Of a DNA stretch of 64,000 bases, positions 35,253 to 43,369 are shown one piece after another. This DNA is from Myxococcales bacterium (GTDB lineage Bacteria > Myxococcota_A > Polyangia > Polyangiales > Polyangiaceae), in the NCBI GenBank assembly GCA_016712525.1, contig JADJQX010000007.1, positions 744,001 through 808,000 of the forward strand, in the 5' to 3' direction. The translations under genes and the position numbers were made by a program. The notes beneath the pieces are model-generated. The model saw only the letters and a list, made by a program, of their open reading frames with translations. It ran no database searches and was not told the DNA's origin. Position 1 is the stretch's first letter, and each line of letters begins with the position of its first letter.

Positions 35253-36305
35253 TTACCAGCGAACGAGCGCCGCGCCCCAGTGGATTCCGGCGCCCAACGC
35301 GAGCAGCATGTTGAGCTCGCCCTTCTTGAGGTTGCCGTTTCGCGTGTTCTCGTCGATGAGGATGGGGAGCGTGCCAGCGCTCGTGTTCCCGTACTTCGCG
35401 ATGTTCACGGGCATCTTCTCGGCGGGGACGCCGAGCTGCTCGCGGATGTACTCGTTGATGCGGGCGTTCGCCTGGTGCGCCAGGAACCAGTCGATGTCCT
35501 CGGCGGTCTTGCCCGTCTCGGCGAGCAGCGCGCGGGCCGTTCGGGGGAGGCGGGTGACCGCGAATTTGAACAGATCGCGCCCCTCCATACGGGGGACGTA
35601 CGCCTGCTCGTCGTACATCGATGGCTTCCAGTACGGGCGCGTCCGGAAGCCTCCGCCGGGCACGTAGAGCGTCTCGGCGCTCTTTCCGTCGGTGTGGAGC
35701 TTCATGGCCACGAGGCCGGCTTCACGGTCGGTCTTGCGGAAGACGAGGGCGCCGGCGCCGTCTCCGAAGAGCACGGCGAGGGCCCTGTGCGCGTTCGCGC
35801 GCTCGCGCGCCTCGGGGGTGACCTCGCCCTCGCGCTCGCCGGTCAAGATGTCCCAGTCGTTCCACGGCATGAAGCCCGCGTGCGCCTCGGCGCCGACGAA
35901 GAGGACCGTGCGCGCCGCTCCGGACGCGACGAGCCCATCGACGAGCTGGAACCCGAAGAGCATCGCCGCGCATTGCTGGCGGATGTCGAGCGCGGGCACC
36001 CCATCGAGGCCGAGCTTCGCCGCGAGGAGGGCGCCCGAGCCGGGGAAGATGTACTCGGGGGTCATCGTCGCGAAGACGACGTAGTCGATGTCGCTCGCGG
36101 AGATGCCGGCCGCCTCGATCGCGCGCTTCGAGGCCTCGTACGCGAGGTCGCTCGCCCCTTGGCCTTCGGCCACGAAATGCCGCTGCCGAATGCCGGAGCG
36201 CTGCGCGATCCACTCGTCCGACGTGTCCATGACACGAGACAAGTCGTCGTTTTTAATGGGTTTTCCGGGGACGAAATGCCCCGTACCGATGATTTCGACG
36301 CCCAT
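35253..36305 (-). CDS. fabH: beta-ketoacyl-ACP synthase III
   Basis: A 350-residue KAS III with the full triad: Cys112 in DIRQQCAAMLFG, His277 in AHQANARIN and Asn307 in GNTSAGT. The His-Asn spacing of 30 is the same as in E. coli FabH (244, 274), and Cys is at exactly 112, which supports ATG 36305 as the start. A GTG at 36356 in frame would add 17 residues. KAS III condenses an acyl-CoA with malonyl-ACP to begin fatty acid synthesis. About 33 extra residues lie between Cys and His, in a region (EGEVTPEARERANAHRALAV) unlike the short E. coli loop, so an OleA- or secondary-metabolism-like specificity is possible. Confidence 0.8.
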   Translation of the reverse strand: MGVEIIGTGHFVPGKPIKNDDLSRVMDTSDEWIAQRSGIRQRHFVAEGQGASDLAYEASKRAIEAAGISASDIDYVVFATMTPEYIFPGSGALLAAKLGLDGVPALDIRQQCAAMLFGFQLVDGLVASGAARTVLFVGAEAHAGFMPWNDWDILTGEREGEVTPEARERANAHRALAVLFGDGAGALVFRKTDREAGLVAMKLHTDGKSAETLYVPGGGFRTRPYWKPSMYDEQAYVPRMEGRDLFKFAVTRLPRTARALLAETGKTAEDIDWFLAHQANARINEYIREQLGVPAEKMPVNIAKYGNTSAGTLPILIDENTRNGNLKKGELNMLLALGAGIHWGAALVRW

Positions 36306-36387
36306 GGCAGCGCCACTGTCAGTGAACTTGCCGCCCGAGGGAAGCTCTTTCGGCACGTGCCGCCCGCGGGGGCGAGGCTCGGGCGAG

Positions 36388-37290
36388 TCAGCGGGTCGAC
36401 CGGAGGCCGAGGACGGTGAGGCGCTCCGCCGCGCGTCGCATGACGACGACGTCTCCGATGGTCACGTCGAACACACGATCGTGTCCGTCGAGGAAGAGCT
36501 TCGCCTCGCGCATCTTGCTGATGAGGGTGACCCGTCCGTCTTTTCCGACGAGCCCACGCCGGTAGCGGATGGTCTTCCCGATCGCCGTGTACGGCTCGCG
36601 CACGACGACCTGCACCTTGCGCGAGAGGAGGGGGAGCACGCGCCCTCCTGCGCTCTTTTGGGCCGCCGTCGAGCCCGCCGCGGGGCCGACCCAGAGTCCG
36701 CTCGAGCGCTGCTCCTCCTCGACCACGCCGTCATCGGGATCTTCGACCCGGAGGATGTAGCGTGACGTCGCGGCGGGCGACGCGTGGCAGAAGAGCGCCT
36801 CGTTCAAGACGCGGGACGAGATGGTGCGGTCGTTCACCTCGACGCTCATGCGCGTGAGGTCGGCGCGGGGGAGGCGGCCTTCGAGGGCGTCGCCGATGGC
36901 CCTCTTCGCCGTGCCCTTCTTTCCGTAACAAAAGAAGCCGACCGAATGCCGAGGCGCGCTGTTGATGCCGAGGAGCGGCACACCCTCGCCGAGCTCGTGC
37001 GAAGCCCGGAGGAGCGTCCCGTCGCCGCCGACCGTCACCACGAGATCGCCGCGACCTGCCCGCGCGAGCGCGCGCGTCTCGACGCGCTCGTGGGGCACGC
37101 CGAGCGCCTCCAAGGCGCCCATCACCTCCGTGATCGCGGCCTCGTGGTCGACGTGAGACTTCCGCAGCTTCCTCACGGACACGTCGCCGCGCTCGAGCAA
37201 GTCGGCGATGCGCGCGTCCTTCGACTCGACCACGAACCTTCGGTAGGTCGTCTTCTTGGCCACCACGAGCACGCGCCGGATCGGGGTCAT
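36388..37290 (-). CDS. nadK: NAD kinase
   Basis: A 300-residue NAD kinase family protein: VVTVGGDGTLLRASH with Asp90 in the GGDGT motif, followed by LGINSAPRHSVGF, and a late SSGLWVGPAAGSTAAQKSAGG segment where the family usually has a Thr-x-Gly-Ser pattern. It phosphorylates NAD to NADP. The N-terminus is longer and more basic than in E. coli NadK. ATG 37290 overlaps the Nudix gene stop (ATGA). The Nudix-NAD kinase pair may serve nucleotide or NAD turnover. The gap to the KAS III gene is short, so NADP supply and lipid synthesis could be co-expressed. Confidence 0.85.
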   Translation of the reverse strand: MTPIRRVLVVAKKTTYRRFVVESKDARIADLLERGDVSVRKLRKSHVDHEAAITEVMGALEALGVPHERVETRALARAGRGDLVVTVGGDGTLLRASHELGEGVPLLGINSAPRHSVGFFCYGKKGTAKRAIGDALEGRLPRADLTRMSVEVNDRTISSRVLNEALFCHASPAATSRYILRVEDPDDGVVEEEQRSSGLWVGPAAGSTAAQKSAGGRVLPLLSRKVQVVVREPYTAIGKTIRYRRGLVGKDGRVTLISKMREAKLFLDGHDRVFDVTIGDVVVMRRAAERLTVLGLRSTR

Positions 37291-38057
37291 GGTGCCCTCG
37301 GCTCGAGGGCGAGGGCGTCCGCGAGGCGGCGGAGGCCGAGCTCGGTTTTGGCGTCCACGAGGCCGTGTGCGCCGAGATCACGGAGGGCCACCTCGAGCGG
37401 GACCGCGACCACGTGGGCGTGGCGCTCGAGCGGAGAGCCGTCTTCTTCGGGCGGGACGAGCGCCTCCGGATCGACGTCGGCCACGACGAAGTGTTGAATC
37501 TCGGCGATGATCCCGGGGGCGGGGACGACCGGCGGTCCGAGCCTCCGAAGGGCGCTGGGCGCGAGGCTCGCGCCGGCCTCTTCGAAGAGCTCACGCGCGC
37601 CGGCCTCTTCGATCGACTCGCCGCTCTCGACGAGCCCGGCGGGGAGCTCCCAGACGTTTCCGAGGCCCGGATCTCGGAGCGAGAAAGGGATCCTCACGGC
37701 CGAGCGGAGCACGACCCACGTCGTTCCGTCGGCGCGGAAGGTCGGCACGATCACCACGGCGTCGGGCGCCTTTCGTTCGACGATGTCGTAGAGGAAGGGC
37801 TCGCTCCGCTCTCCGCCCGGGTACTCGCACGAGGCCGTGACGCGGAGGAGATCGAGGAACGTGCGCCCGCCGGGTGGCCGGGGGCGTACGTCGGCGCACG
37901 TGATCGCGGGCGGCGCGGGGAGCTTCGTCGTGCGTTCCAAAGGCTCGCGTAGCCTAGACCAAGCGCGCGGGCGGGAGCCTCGAAAAGGGAGAGACGCCTC
38001 GCGTTCGCCGCCGGCGTCGAGCGGGTAGCCCCACGGCGTGGCGCGAGCTTGGGCCAT
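37287..38057 (-). CDS. Nudix hydrolase
   Basis: A 256-residue protein with a Nudix box beginning GLVESGESIEEAG and ending RELFEEAG, which contains the REXXEEXG core. About 100 residues precede the box, including a Pro/Arg-rich stretch and TFLDLLRVTASCEYPGG, so the protein is longer than a minimal Nudix enzyme. The region WVVLRSAVRIPF and NVWELPAGL resembles ADP-ribose pyrophosphatase type members, but the substrate is not certain. ATG 38057 lies 23 bases after the GT4 stop, and its stop overlaps nadK. Confidence 0.8.
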   Translation of the reverse strand: MAQARATPWGYPLDAGGEREASLPFRGSRPRAWSRLREPLERTTKLPAPPAITCADVRPRPPGGRTFLDLLRVTASCEYPGGERSEPFLYDIVERKAPDAVVIVPTFRADGTTWVVLRSAVRIPFSLRDPGLGNVWELPAGLVESGESIEEAGARELFEEAGASLAPSALRRLGPPVVPAPGIIAEIQHFVVADVDPEALVPPEEDGSPLERHAHVVAVPLEVALRDLGAHGLVDAKTELGLRRLADALALEPRAP

Positions 38058-38080
38058 AACCTATGGAAACAATTGCGAAA

Positions 38081-39232
38081 CTATGGGCGTTGCGCCAAGA
38101 GCTCGTCGTAGATGGCGAGCGTGCGTTCGGCGACCCTCCGGTCTCCGAACTCCTCGACGGCGATGGCTCGACCTCGCGCTCCGAGGCGTGCGCGGAGGGA
38201 GTCGTCCTCGACGAGCCTTCGGATCGCGTCCGCGAGCGCCTCCCCGGACCTCGGAGGCACGAGGAGCGCGTTCTCGTCGTGGCGGGCGATCTCGCGGCAC
38301 CCGGGCACGTCGGTCGCGACGATCGCGCGCCCCGAAGCCGCCGCCTCGAGCAGGGCCTTCGGGAGCCCCTCCCGGTACGACGGGAGGCAGACGACGTGCG
38401 CGCTTCGCAGGACGGCGTCCATGTCGTCGCGCCAGCCGAGGTGCTCGACGAGCCCTTCGCGGACCCACGTGGCGACCTCTTCGCGCGTCGCCGACGCTGG
38501 ATTTCCCGGGTCGGGCTCGCCTGCCAGCACGATTCGGGCGCGCACTCCGCCGCGCTTCAAGATGCGCGAGGCCTCGACGAGCTCGAGCAGCCCCTTGTCC
38601 TTCAGGAGGCGCGCGGGCAAGAGGACGACCTTGTCGCCCTCGGGCTCTTCGGTCGGGTGGAACCTTTCGGTGTCGACGCCCGCGCCGCGCACGATGACCA
38701 CGTTGCGCTCGGGCACGAGGCGCCACTTGAGCCACGCCGCGCGGTCGTCCTCGTTCTGCAGGATGACGCGCGTGCTCGACCCCGAGAGCAGCCCGCGGTA
38801 CGCGATCGTGAGCCCCGCGCGGATCGAGCGCGCGAGCGGCGCGTCGGTCGAGAAGACGTAGCCGAGCCCGCCCATGGCGTTCACGATCGCGCGCACGCCC
38901 GTGACCTTCGCGGCGAGCGTGCCGTAGAGCATGGGCTTGATCGCGATGTGGTGCACGACGTCGGGCCGCTCGCGCGTGTAGAGGGCCACGATCTCGGCGA
39001 GCGTGGCGGCGTCGACCGCGGGGTTCTTGCCCTGCCTCACCATGCGGATGGGGACGTGTCGGATGCCCGCCTCGGCGAGCTTCGTCACGTACGGGCCCGT
39101 GGGGGTCGCGACCGTCACGTCGAAGCTGGCGTTCTTCGCCGCGACCGCGAGGCTCAGCCTGTGGCAGACGAAGTACCAGTCCCAAGCCCCGAGAAAGAGT
39201 AGCTTTTTCCCGTTTCTGCGCGGAAGCGTCAC
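38081..39232 (-). CDS. GT4-family glycosyltransferase
   Basis: A 383-residue GT-B fold glycosyltransferase. The N-terminal half begins KKLLFLGAWDWYFVCHRLSL and includes RPDVVHHIAIKPMLYG; the nucleotide-binding half has LLPARLLKDKGLLELVEA, HVVCLPSYREGLPKALLEAA and VATDVPGCREI, the usual GT4 E-x7-E region. It uses a nucleotide-sugar donor, probably in polysaccharide or O-antigen-like assembly. GTG at 39232 overlaps the asparagine synthetase stop (GTGA). An in-frame ATG 17 codons upstream inside asnB is less likely. Cytoplasmic, possibly membrane associated. Confidence 0.85.
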   Translation of the reverse strand: MTLPRRNGKKLLFLGAWDWYFVCHRLSLAVAAKNASFDVTVATPTGPYVTKLAEAGIRHVPIRMVRQGKNPAVDAATLAEIVALYTRERPDVVHHIAIKPMLYGTLAAKVTGVRAIVNAMGGLGYVFSTDAPLARSIRAGLTIAYRGLLSGSSTRVILQNEDDRAAWLKWRLVPERNVVIVRGAGVDTERFHPTEEPEGDKVVLLPARLLKDKGLLELVEASRILKRGGVRARIVLAGEPDPGNPASATREEVATWVREGLVEHLGWRDDMDAVLRSAHVVCLPSYREGLPKALLEAAASGRAIVATDVPGCREIARHDENALLVPPRSGEALADAIRRLVEDDSLRARLGARGRAIAVEEFGDRRVAERTLAIYDELLAQRP

Positions 39233-41106
39233 GGCGCCTCCTCCATCTGACGAAGCCACGTCTCGAGGGTGAGCAAGAGCCACACGCGCTGGCCGTGGTC
39301 GGCCTTGCCCGCGTCTTGCTCGGCCAAGAGGCGGCGCACCTCCGCCTCGTCGACGTAGCGGTAGAGCCGCGCCCCGGGCGCGAACGCGTCGTCAAGCATG
39401 CCCTTCAGGGACGTCCGGAACCACGCCGCGAGCGGCACGCCGAACCCCATCTTCGGGCGGTTCACGAGCGCGTCCGGGAGCATGTCGGGGAAGGCCTTCT
39501 TCAAGATCCACTTCTTCGAGAGCCCGCGCCGCCTCATGCCGTCGGGGAGGCGTGCGGCGAAGTCGGTGAGGGCGCGATCGAGGAACGGCGACCTCAGCTC
39601 GAGCGAGTGCATCATGCTCGAGCGGTCGGCCTTCACGAGGAGATCGTAGGGGAGGTAGGTCTCGTAGTTGAACGCGAGGATGCGCGAGAGCGCCGAGGCC
39701 CCCGACGTGGGCGCGAGCACGTCGTGGGCGAAGGACGTGACGCGCTCTCGCCCCGTTCGCGCGCGGGCCTCTCCCACGAGCGCGTCGAGCCGCGGAAGGA
39801 AGTAGGGCGAGTAGGAGAAGAGACGGTCTTCGAGGCTCGCGGCCGAGGTGACGAAGAAGCGCCTCGCCTTCGCGCGGAGGCCCTTCTCGGTGGGCCCGGG
39901 AGGCACGAGGCTCGCCGCGCGCGCGGCCACGTGGCGGAGCGGCGCGGGGATGCGCTCCGCGACCTCGGCCGCCAGGAAACGCTCGTAACCACAAAAGATT
40001 TCGTCCCCGCCGTCGCCCGTGAGGGCGACCGTGACGTGCTCGCGCGTGAGGCCCGACACGATGCTCGTCGGGAGCGCCGACGAGTCGCCGAAGGGGCCGT
40101 CGTGCATGCGCACGAGAGGGTCGACGAGGTCGGTCGCGCGAGGGGTGACCCGGAGCTCGGTGTGGTCCGTGTCGAAGCTCTGCGCGGCCATGCGGGCGAA
40201 GCGCGTCTCGTCGTAGGCGGGGTCGCCCTCGAAGCCGATCGAGAACGTGCGCACCTTCCCCCGGGTGTGCTTCGCCATGAGGCCCACGACGACGGTGGAG
40301 TCGATCCCGCCCGACAAAAAGGCGCCCACGGGCACGTCGGCGACGAGCCGCCTCTTGACCGCGGCGTCGAGGAGGCGACGCACCTCGGAGGCCGCCTCGT
40401 CGGCCGAGATCTCGAGGGGCGGATCGGCGAACGGCGCGCGGTAGTAGCGCCGGATCCGCGGGGCGCCTGCGCCCTTCGCGAGGGACAGGCAGTGCCCCGG
40501 GCGGAGCTCGCGCACCTCGGCGTGGGCCGTACGGTCTCCGTGGCCGTGTCCGAGCGCGAGGAAGACCGAGAGCTCGTCCTCGTCGACCGTCGTCCTGAGG
40601 CCGGACGCGCGGATCGCCTTGATCTCGGACGCGAACACGAGCCCGTCGGGCACCTGGGTGAAGAAAAATGGCTTCTTTCCGGCCGGATCTCGGGCGGCGA
40701 ACAGCTCTCCGCGCTTGGTGTCCCAGATGGCGAACGCGAACATCCCGGTGATGCGGTCGAGCACGGCCTCGCCGAACGCACGGTAGCCCTCGAGCAGCAC
40801 CTCGGTGTCGGACCGCGATCGGAACGAGACCCCGCGCTCCTCGAGCTCCGCGCGCAGGAGGTGATGGTCGTAGATCTCGCCGTTGAACACGATGACGAGA
40901 TCGCCCTTTTGCATGGGCTGGGCGCCGTTCTCGGTGAGGTCCAAGATGGCGAGGCGGACGAACCCGAAGGTGGCCTCGGGGCGATCCCCTTCGCCGGGGA
41001 GGCGCAGCACGGCGCGTTGATCGGGACCGCGGTGGGCCATGACCTCGAGGGCGCGATCGGCGTTCACGGGGCGCGAGGTGCCGATGGCCCCGAAGATTCC
41101 ACACAT
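39229..41106 (-). CDS. asnB: glutamine-hydrolysing asparagine synthetase family protein
   Basis: The 625-residue protein has an N-terminal glutaminase domain with the nucleophilic Cys2 (MCGIFGAIG), HRGPDQ and the substrate-site FNGEIYDH, and a C-terminal synthetase domain with the PP-loop SGGIDSTVV at about 264-272 and ALTGDGGDEIFCGYERF. In a polysaccharide context such enzymes often amidate sugar carboxyls, and its coupling to a GT4 gene supports that; making free Asn is the alternative. ATG at 41106 is fixed because Cys must be residue 2. It is the head of asnB-GT4-Nudix-nadK. Confidence 0.9.
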   Translation of the reverse strand: MCGIFGAIGTSRPVNADRALEVMAHRGPDQRAVLRLPGEGDRPEATFGFVRLAILDLTENGAQPMQKGDLVIVFNGEIYDHHLLRAELEERGVSFRSRSDTEVLLEGYRAFGEAVLDRITGMFAFAIWDTKRGELFAARDPAGKKPFFFTQVPDGLVFASEIKAIRASGLRTTVDEDELSVFLALGHGHGDRTAHAEVRELRPGHCLSLAKGAGAPRIRRYYRAPFADPPLEISADEAASEVRRLLDAAVKRRLVADVPVGAFLSGGIDSTVVVGLMAKHTRGKVRTFSIGFEGDPAYDETRFARMAAQSFDTDHTELRVTPRATDLVDPLVRMHDGPFGDSSALPTSIVSGLTREHVTVALTGDGGDEIFCGYERFLAAEVAERIPAPLRHVAARAASLVPPGPTEKGLRAKARRFFVTSAASLEDRLFSYSPYFLPRLDALVGEARARTGRERVTSFAHDVLAPTSGASALSRILAFNYETYLPYDLLVKADRSSMMHSLELRSPFLDRALTDFAARLPDGMRRRGLSKKWILKKAFPDMLPDALVNRPKMGFGVPLAAWFRTSLKGMLDDAFAPGARLYRYVDEAEVRRLLAEQDAGKADHGQRVWLLLTLETWLRQMEEAP

Positions 41107-41188
41107 GGAGAGGTTCCTCCGCGACGCACCGGCCCCGGGAGGCTCCGGGGGAGAGGTGCGAGAGGGGTGTACCATGGTCCCTCCTCCC

Positions 41189-41216
41189 TTGACACGGGCT
41201 GCGGCACGACTAGGGT
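41189..41216 (+). promoter_or_regulatory. probable sigma-70 promoter for rpsB-tsf
   Basis: A perfect TTGACA at 41189-41194 is followed after 16 bases by TAGGGT at 41211-41216. This lies about 120 bases upstream of the rpsB start. The long leader could hold the autoregulatory S2 site known in other bacteria; no clear match was attempted. Confidence 0.55.
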
Positions 41217-41334
41217 GCCGCTCCCACTCCACACGCCCCACGCGAAACCACCCGTTCGGTGCACCCCCCGGAATCGTCCGGCGGTGCTTGCGGGAGGAGG
41301 GGCGGAGGACAAAACCGAAAGGAAAAATCGCACC

Positions 41335-42168
41335 ATGACCGAGCTCAATTCCCAAGGCCTGCCGCAGCTGCGCGGCGACCTCCCGCTTCCCCTCAAGTCC
41401 CTCCTCGACGCCGGCGTGCACTTCGGTCACCAGACGAAGCGCTGGAACCCCAAGATGCGCCCGTACATCTACGGCGCCCGCAACGGGATCCACATCGTCG
41501 ACCTCGACCAGACCGCCCGCCTCTTCGCGCGCGCCTTCCACTTCGTCCAAGAGACGGTCGCCCGCGGCGGTCACCTCCTCTTCATCGGCACGAAGCGCCA
41601 GGCCCAGGAGATCGTGCAGGAGGAGGCCCTCCGCTCTGGCTCGTTCTTCGTCGTCAACCGCTGGCTCGGCGGCACGCTCACGAACTTCCGCACCATCAAG
41701 GGCGGCCTCGAGCGTATGCGCCAGCTCGAGCGCATGAAGGAGGACGGCACCTACCTCCAGCTCCCGAAGAAAGAGGTCTCGCGCCTCGAGAAGGAGCGCG
41801 ATCGCCTCGAGAAGTACCTCGGCGGCCTCAAGAACATGGGCTCGCTCCCGGCGGCCGTGTTCATCATCGACCCGGCCATGGAGACGATCGCCGTCCAAGA
41901 GGCGAAGAAGCTCGGCCTGCCGATCATCGCCATCACCGACACGAACTGCGATCCCGACACGATCGACTACGTGATCCCGGGCAACGACGACGCCATCCGC
42001 TCGATCAAGCTCATCACGCAGCGCATCGCTGACGCCGTCGTCGAGGGCACGCAGCGCCGCAAGGAGCAGCCGTCGCGTGACGAAGGCCGCGGCGGTCCCC
42101 AGGCCGAGGTCTTCCGCGGTCGTCGTGGGCCCCAGGCCGACGCTTCGGCCGAGCAGCCCTCGAGCTGA
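41335..42168 (+). CDS. rpsB: 30S ribosomal protein S2
   Basis: A 277-residue S2 with LLDAGVHFGHQTKRWNPKM, RNGIHIVDLDQTARLF, the FIGTKRQAQEIV core and NRWLGGTLTNFRT. GAAAGG lies a few bases before ATG 41335. It binds the head of the small subunit and is a typical first gene before tsf. A Gly/Arg-rich extension of about 25 residues follows the usual end, as seen in some other GC-rich species. Confidence 0.97.
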   Translation: MTELNSQGLPQLRGDLPLPLKSLLDAGVHFGHQTKRWNPKMRPYIYGARNGIHIVDLDQTARLFARAFHFVQETVARGGHLLFIGTKRQAQEIVQEEALRSGSFFVVNRWLGGTLTNFRTIKGGLERMRQLERMKEDGTYLQLPKKEVSRLEKERDRLEKYLGGLKNMGSLPAAVFIIDPAMETIAVQEAKKLGLPIIAITDTNCDPDTIDYVIPGNDDAIRSIKLITQRIADAVVEGTQRRKEQPSRDEGRGGPQAEVFRGRRGPQADASAEQPSS

Positions 42169-42226
42169 CCTCCGGGGGCTCGCTCGAGCTCCCCGGACAC
42201 ACGGCCCTCCGCGGGCCGACGAGACC

Positions 42227-42252
42227 GGGGCGCGAGGTCACTCTCGCGCCCC
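42227..42252 (+). promoter_or_regulatory. hairpin between rpsB and tsf (attenuator or processing site)
   Basis: A ten-base perfect stem (GGGGCGCGAG at 42227-42236 with CTCGCGCCCC at 42243-42252) with a six-base loop, followed by only a short TTCTC and then AT-rich sequence. The lack of a T-run argues against a strong terminator; partial termination or RNA processing between the two genes is plausible. Confidence 0.5.
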
Positions 42253-42307
42253 TTCTCATGAAATAAGTTACTAAATTCAAACAGTTACGATCGAGAAGGA
42301 ACACGTC

Positions 42308-43216
42308 ATGGCCGAGATCACTGCCAAGCTTGTGAAAGAGCTCCGCGACCGCACCCAGGCTGGAATGAGCACCTGCAAAGAGGCGCTCGTGGAGGCCGCG
42401 GGCGACATCGACAAGGCGATCGAGATCCTCCAGAAGAAGCGCGAGATCAAGAGCGCCAGCGTGGCCGGCAAGATCGCGACCGAGGGCGAGGTCCGCACGC
42501 TCGTCTCGGCCGATCGGAAGCGCGGCACGATCGTCGAGGTCAACTGCCAGACCGACTTCGTCGCCCGCGGCGACGACTTCCAGGGCTTCCTCGGCGAGGC
42601 CGTGAAGGCCGCGGCCGATCTCGCGGTGGGCGCGGCCCTCCCCGAGGCCCTCGAGCAGAAGCGCAAGGACATCTCCGGCTCGACCGGCGAGAACGTCGTC
42701 ATGCGCCGCTGGGAGAACATGACCGCCAAGGGCGACGGCGGCGCGATCGTCAGCTACGTCCACATGGGCGGCAAGATCGGCGTCCTCCTCTCGGGCGAGG
42801 CCCCCACGGCCGCCGCCGCGAAGGAGCCCGCCTTCATCGAGTTCCTCGACAACTGCGCGATGCAGATCGCCGCCATGTCCCCCACCGTGGTCGACAAGTC
42901 GGAGGTCGCCGAGGCCGAGATCGCGAAGCAGAAAGAGATCTTCGCGGCGCAGCTCAAGGACGAGGGCAAGCCCGAGGCTGCCTGGCCCAAGATCATCGAG
43001 GGCAAGGTCACGAAGTGGTTCACCGAGATCACGCTCCTCGGCCAGGACAACGTCTGGGGCGCCGAGGGCACCATCGACAAGCTCCGCCAGGACCTCGGCA
43101 AGAAGCTCGGCGGTGAGGTGAAGCTCCACTCGTTCTTCCGCTACGGTCTCGGCGACGGCATCGAGAAGAAGGTCGACGACCTCGCGGCCGAGGTCGCGAA
43201 GATGACCGGCGGCTGA
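42308..43216 (+). CDS. tsf: translation elongation factor Ts
   Basis: A 302-residue EF-Ts with the N-terminal UBA-like helix pair (LVKELRDRTQAGMSTCKEAL), VNCQTDFVAR and a long dimerisation region. It exchanges GDP for GTP on EF-Tu. GAAGGAA lies before ATG 42308. The leading 60 bases are AT-rich, unlike the surroundings (GAAATAAGTTACTAAATTC). It follows rpsB in the same direction and is ended by a strong terminator. Confidence 0.97.
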   Translation: MAEITAKLVKELRDRTQAGMSTCKEALVEAAGDIDKAIEILQKKREIKSASVAGKIATEGEVRTLVSADRKRGTIVEVNCQTDFVARGDDFQGFLGEAVKAAADLAVGAALPEALEQKRKDISGSTGENVVMRRWENMTAKGDGGAIVSYVHMGGKIGVLLSGEAPTAAAAKEPAFIEFLDNCAMQIAAMSPTVVDKSEVAEAEIAKQKEIFAAQLKDEGKPEAAWPKIIEGKVTKWFTEITLLGQDNVWGAEGTIDKLRQDLGKKLGGEVKLHSFFRYGLGDGIEKKVDDLAAEVAKMTGG

Positions 43217-43240
43217 GCCTCCGCTCACCTCGAAGCACGG

Positions 43241-43281
43241 CGGCGCGCCTCCCTCCTCGGGGGCGCGCCGTTCGTTTTTTT
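43241..43281 (+). terminator. Rho-independent terminator after tsf
   Basis: A nine-base perfect stem (CGGCGCGCC at 43241-43249 with GGCGCGCCG at 43262-43270), a 12-base loop, and a run of seven T (43275-43281) after TTCG. It lies 25 bases past the tsf stop and ends the rpsB-tsf unit. Confidence 0.85.
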
Positions 43282-43369
43282 GCGCTTCGCCCAGCGGGCT
43301 TTTCCGCGCGCCGGAGCGTCGGCGTGCACGAGCCCGTCCACGGGGCGTAGGACTTCGGCGATCGGAGCG

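Noticed and set aside
36306..36356. GTG at 36356 as start of the KAS III gene
   Set aside because: ATG 36305 gives Cys at residue 112 as in E. coli FabH; the 17-residue extension lacks support.
39295..42168. Open plus-strand frame of 957 codons reaching into rpsB
   Set aside because: Only the last 277 codons (from 41335) are rpsB; the upstream part is antisense to asnB and its start lies there by chance.
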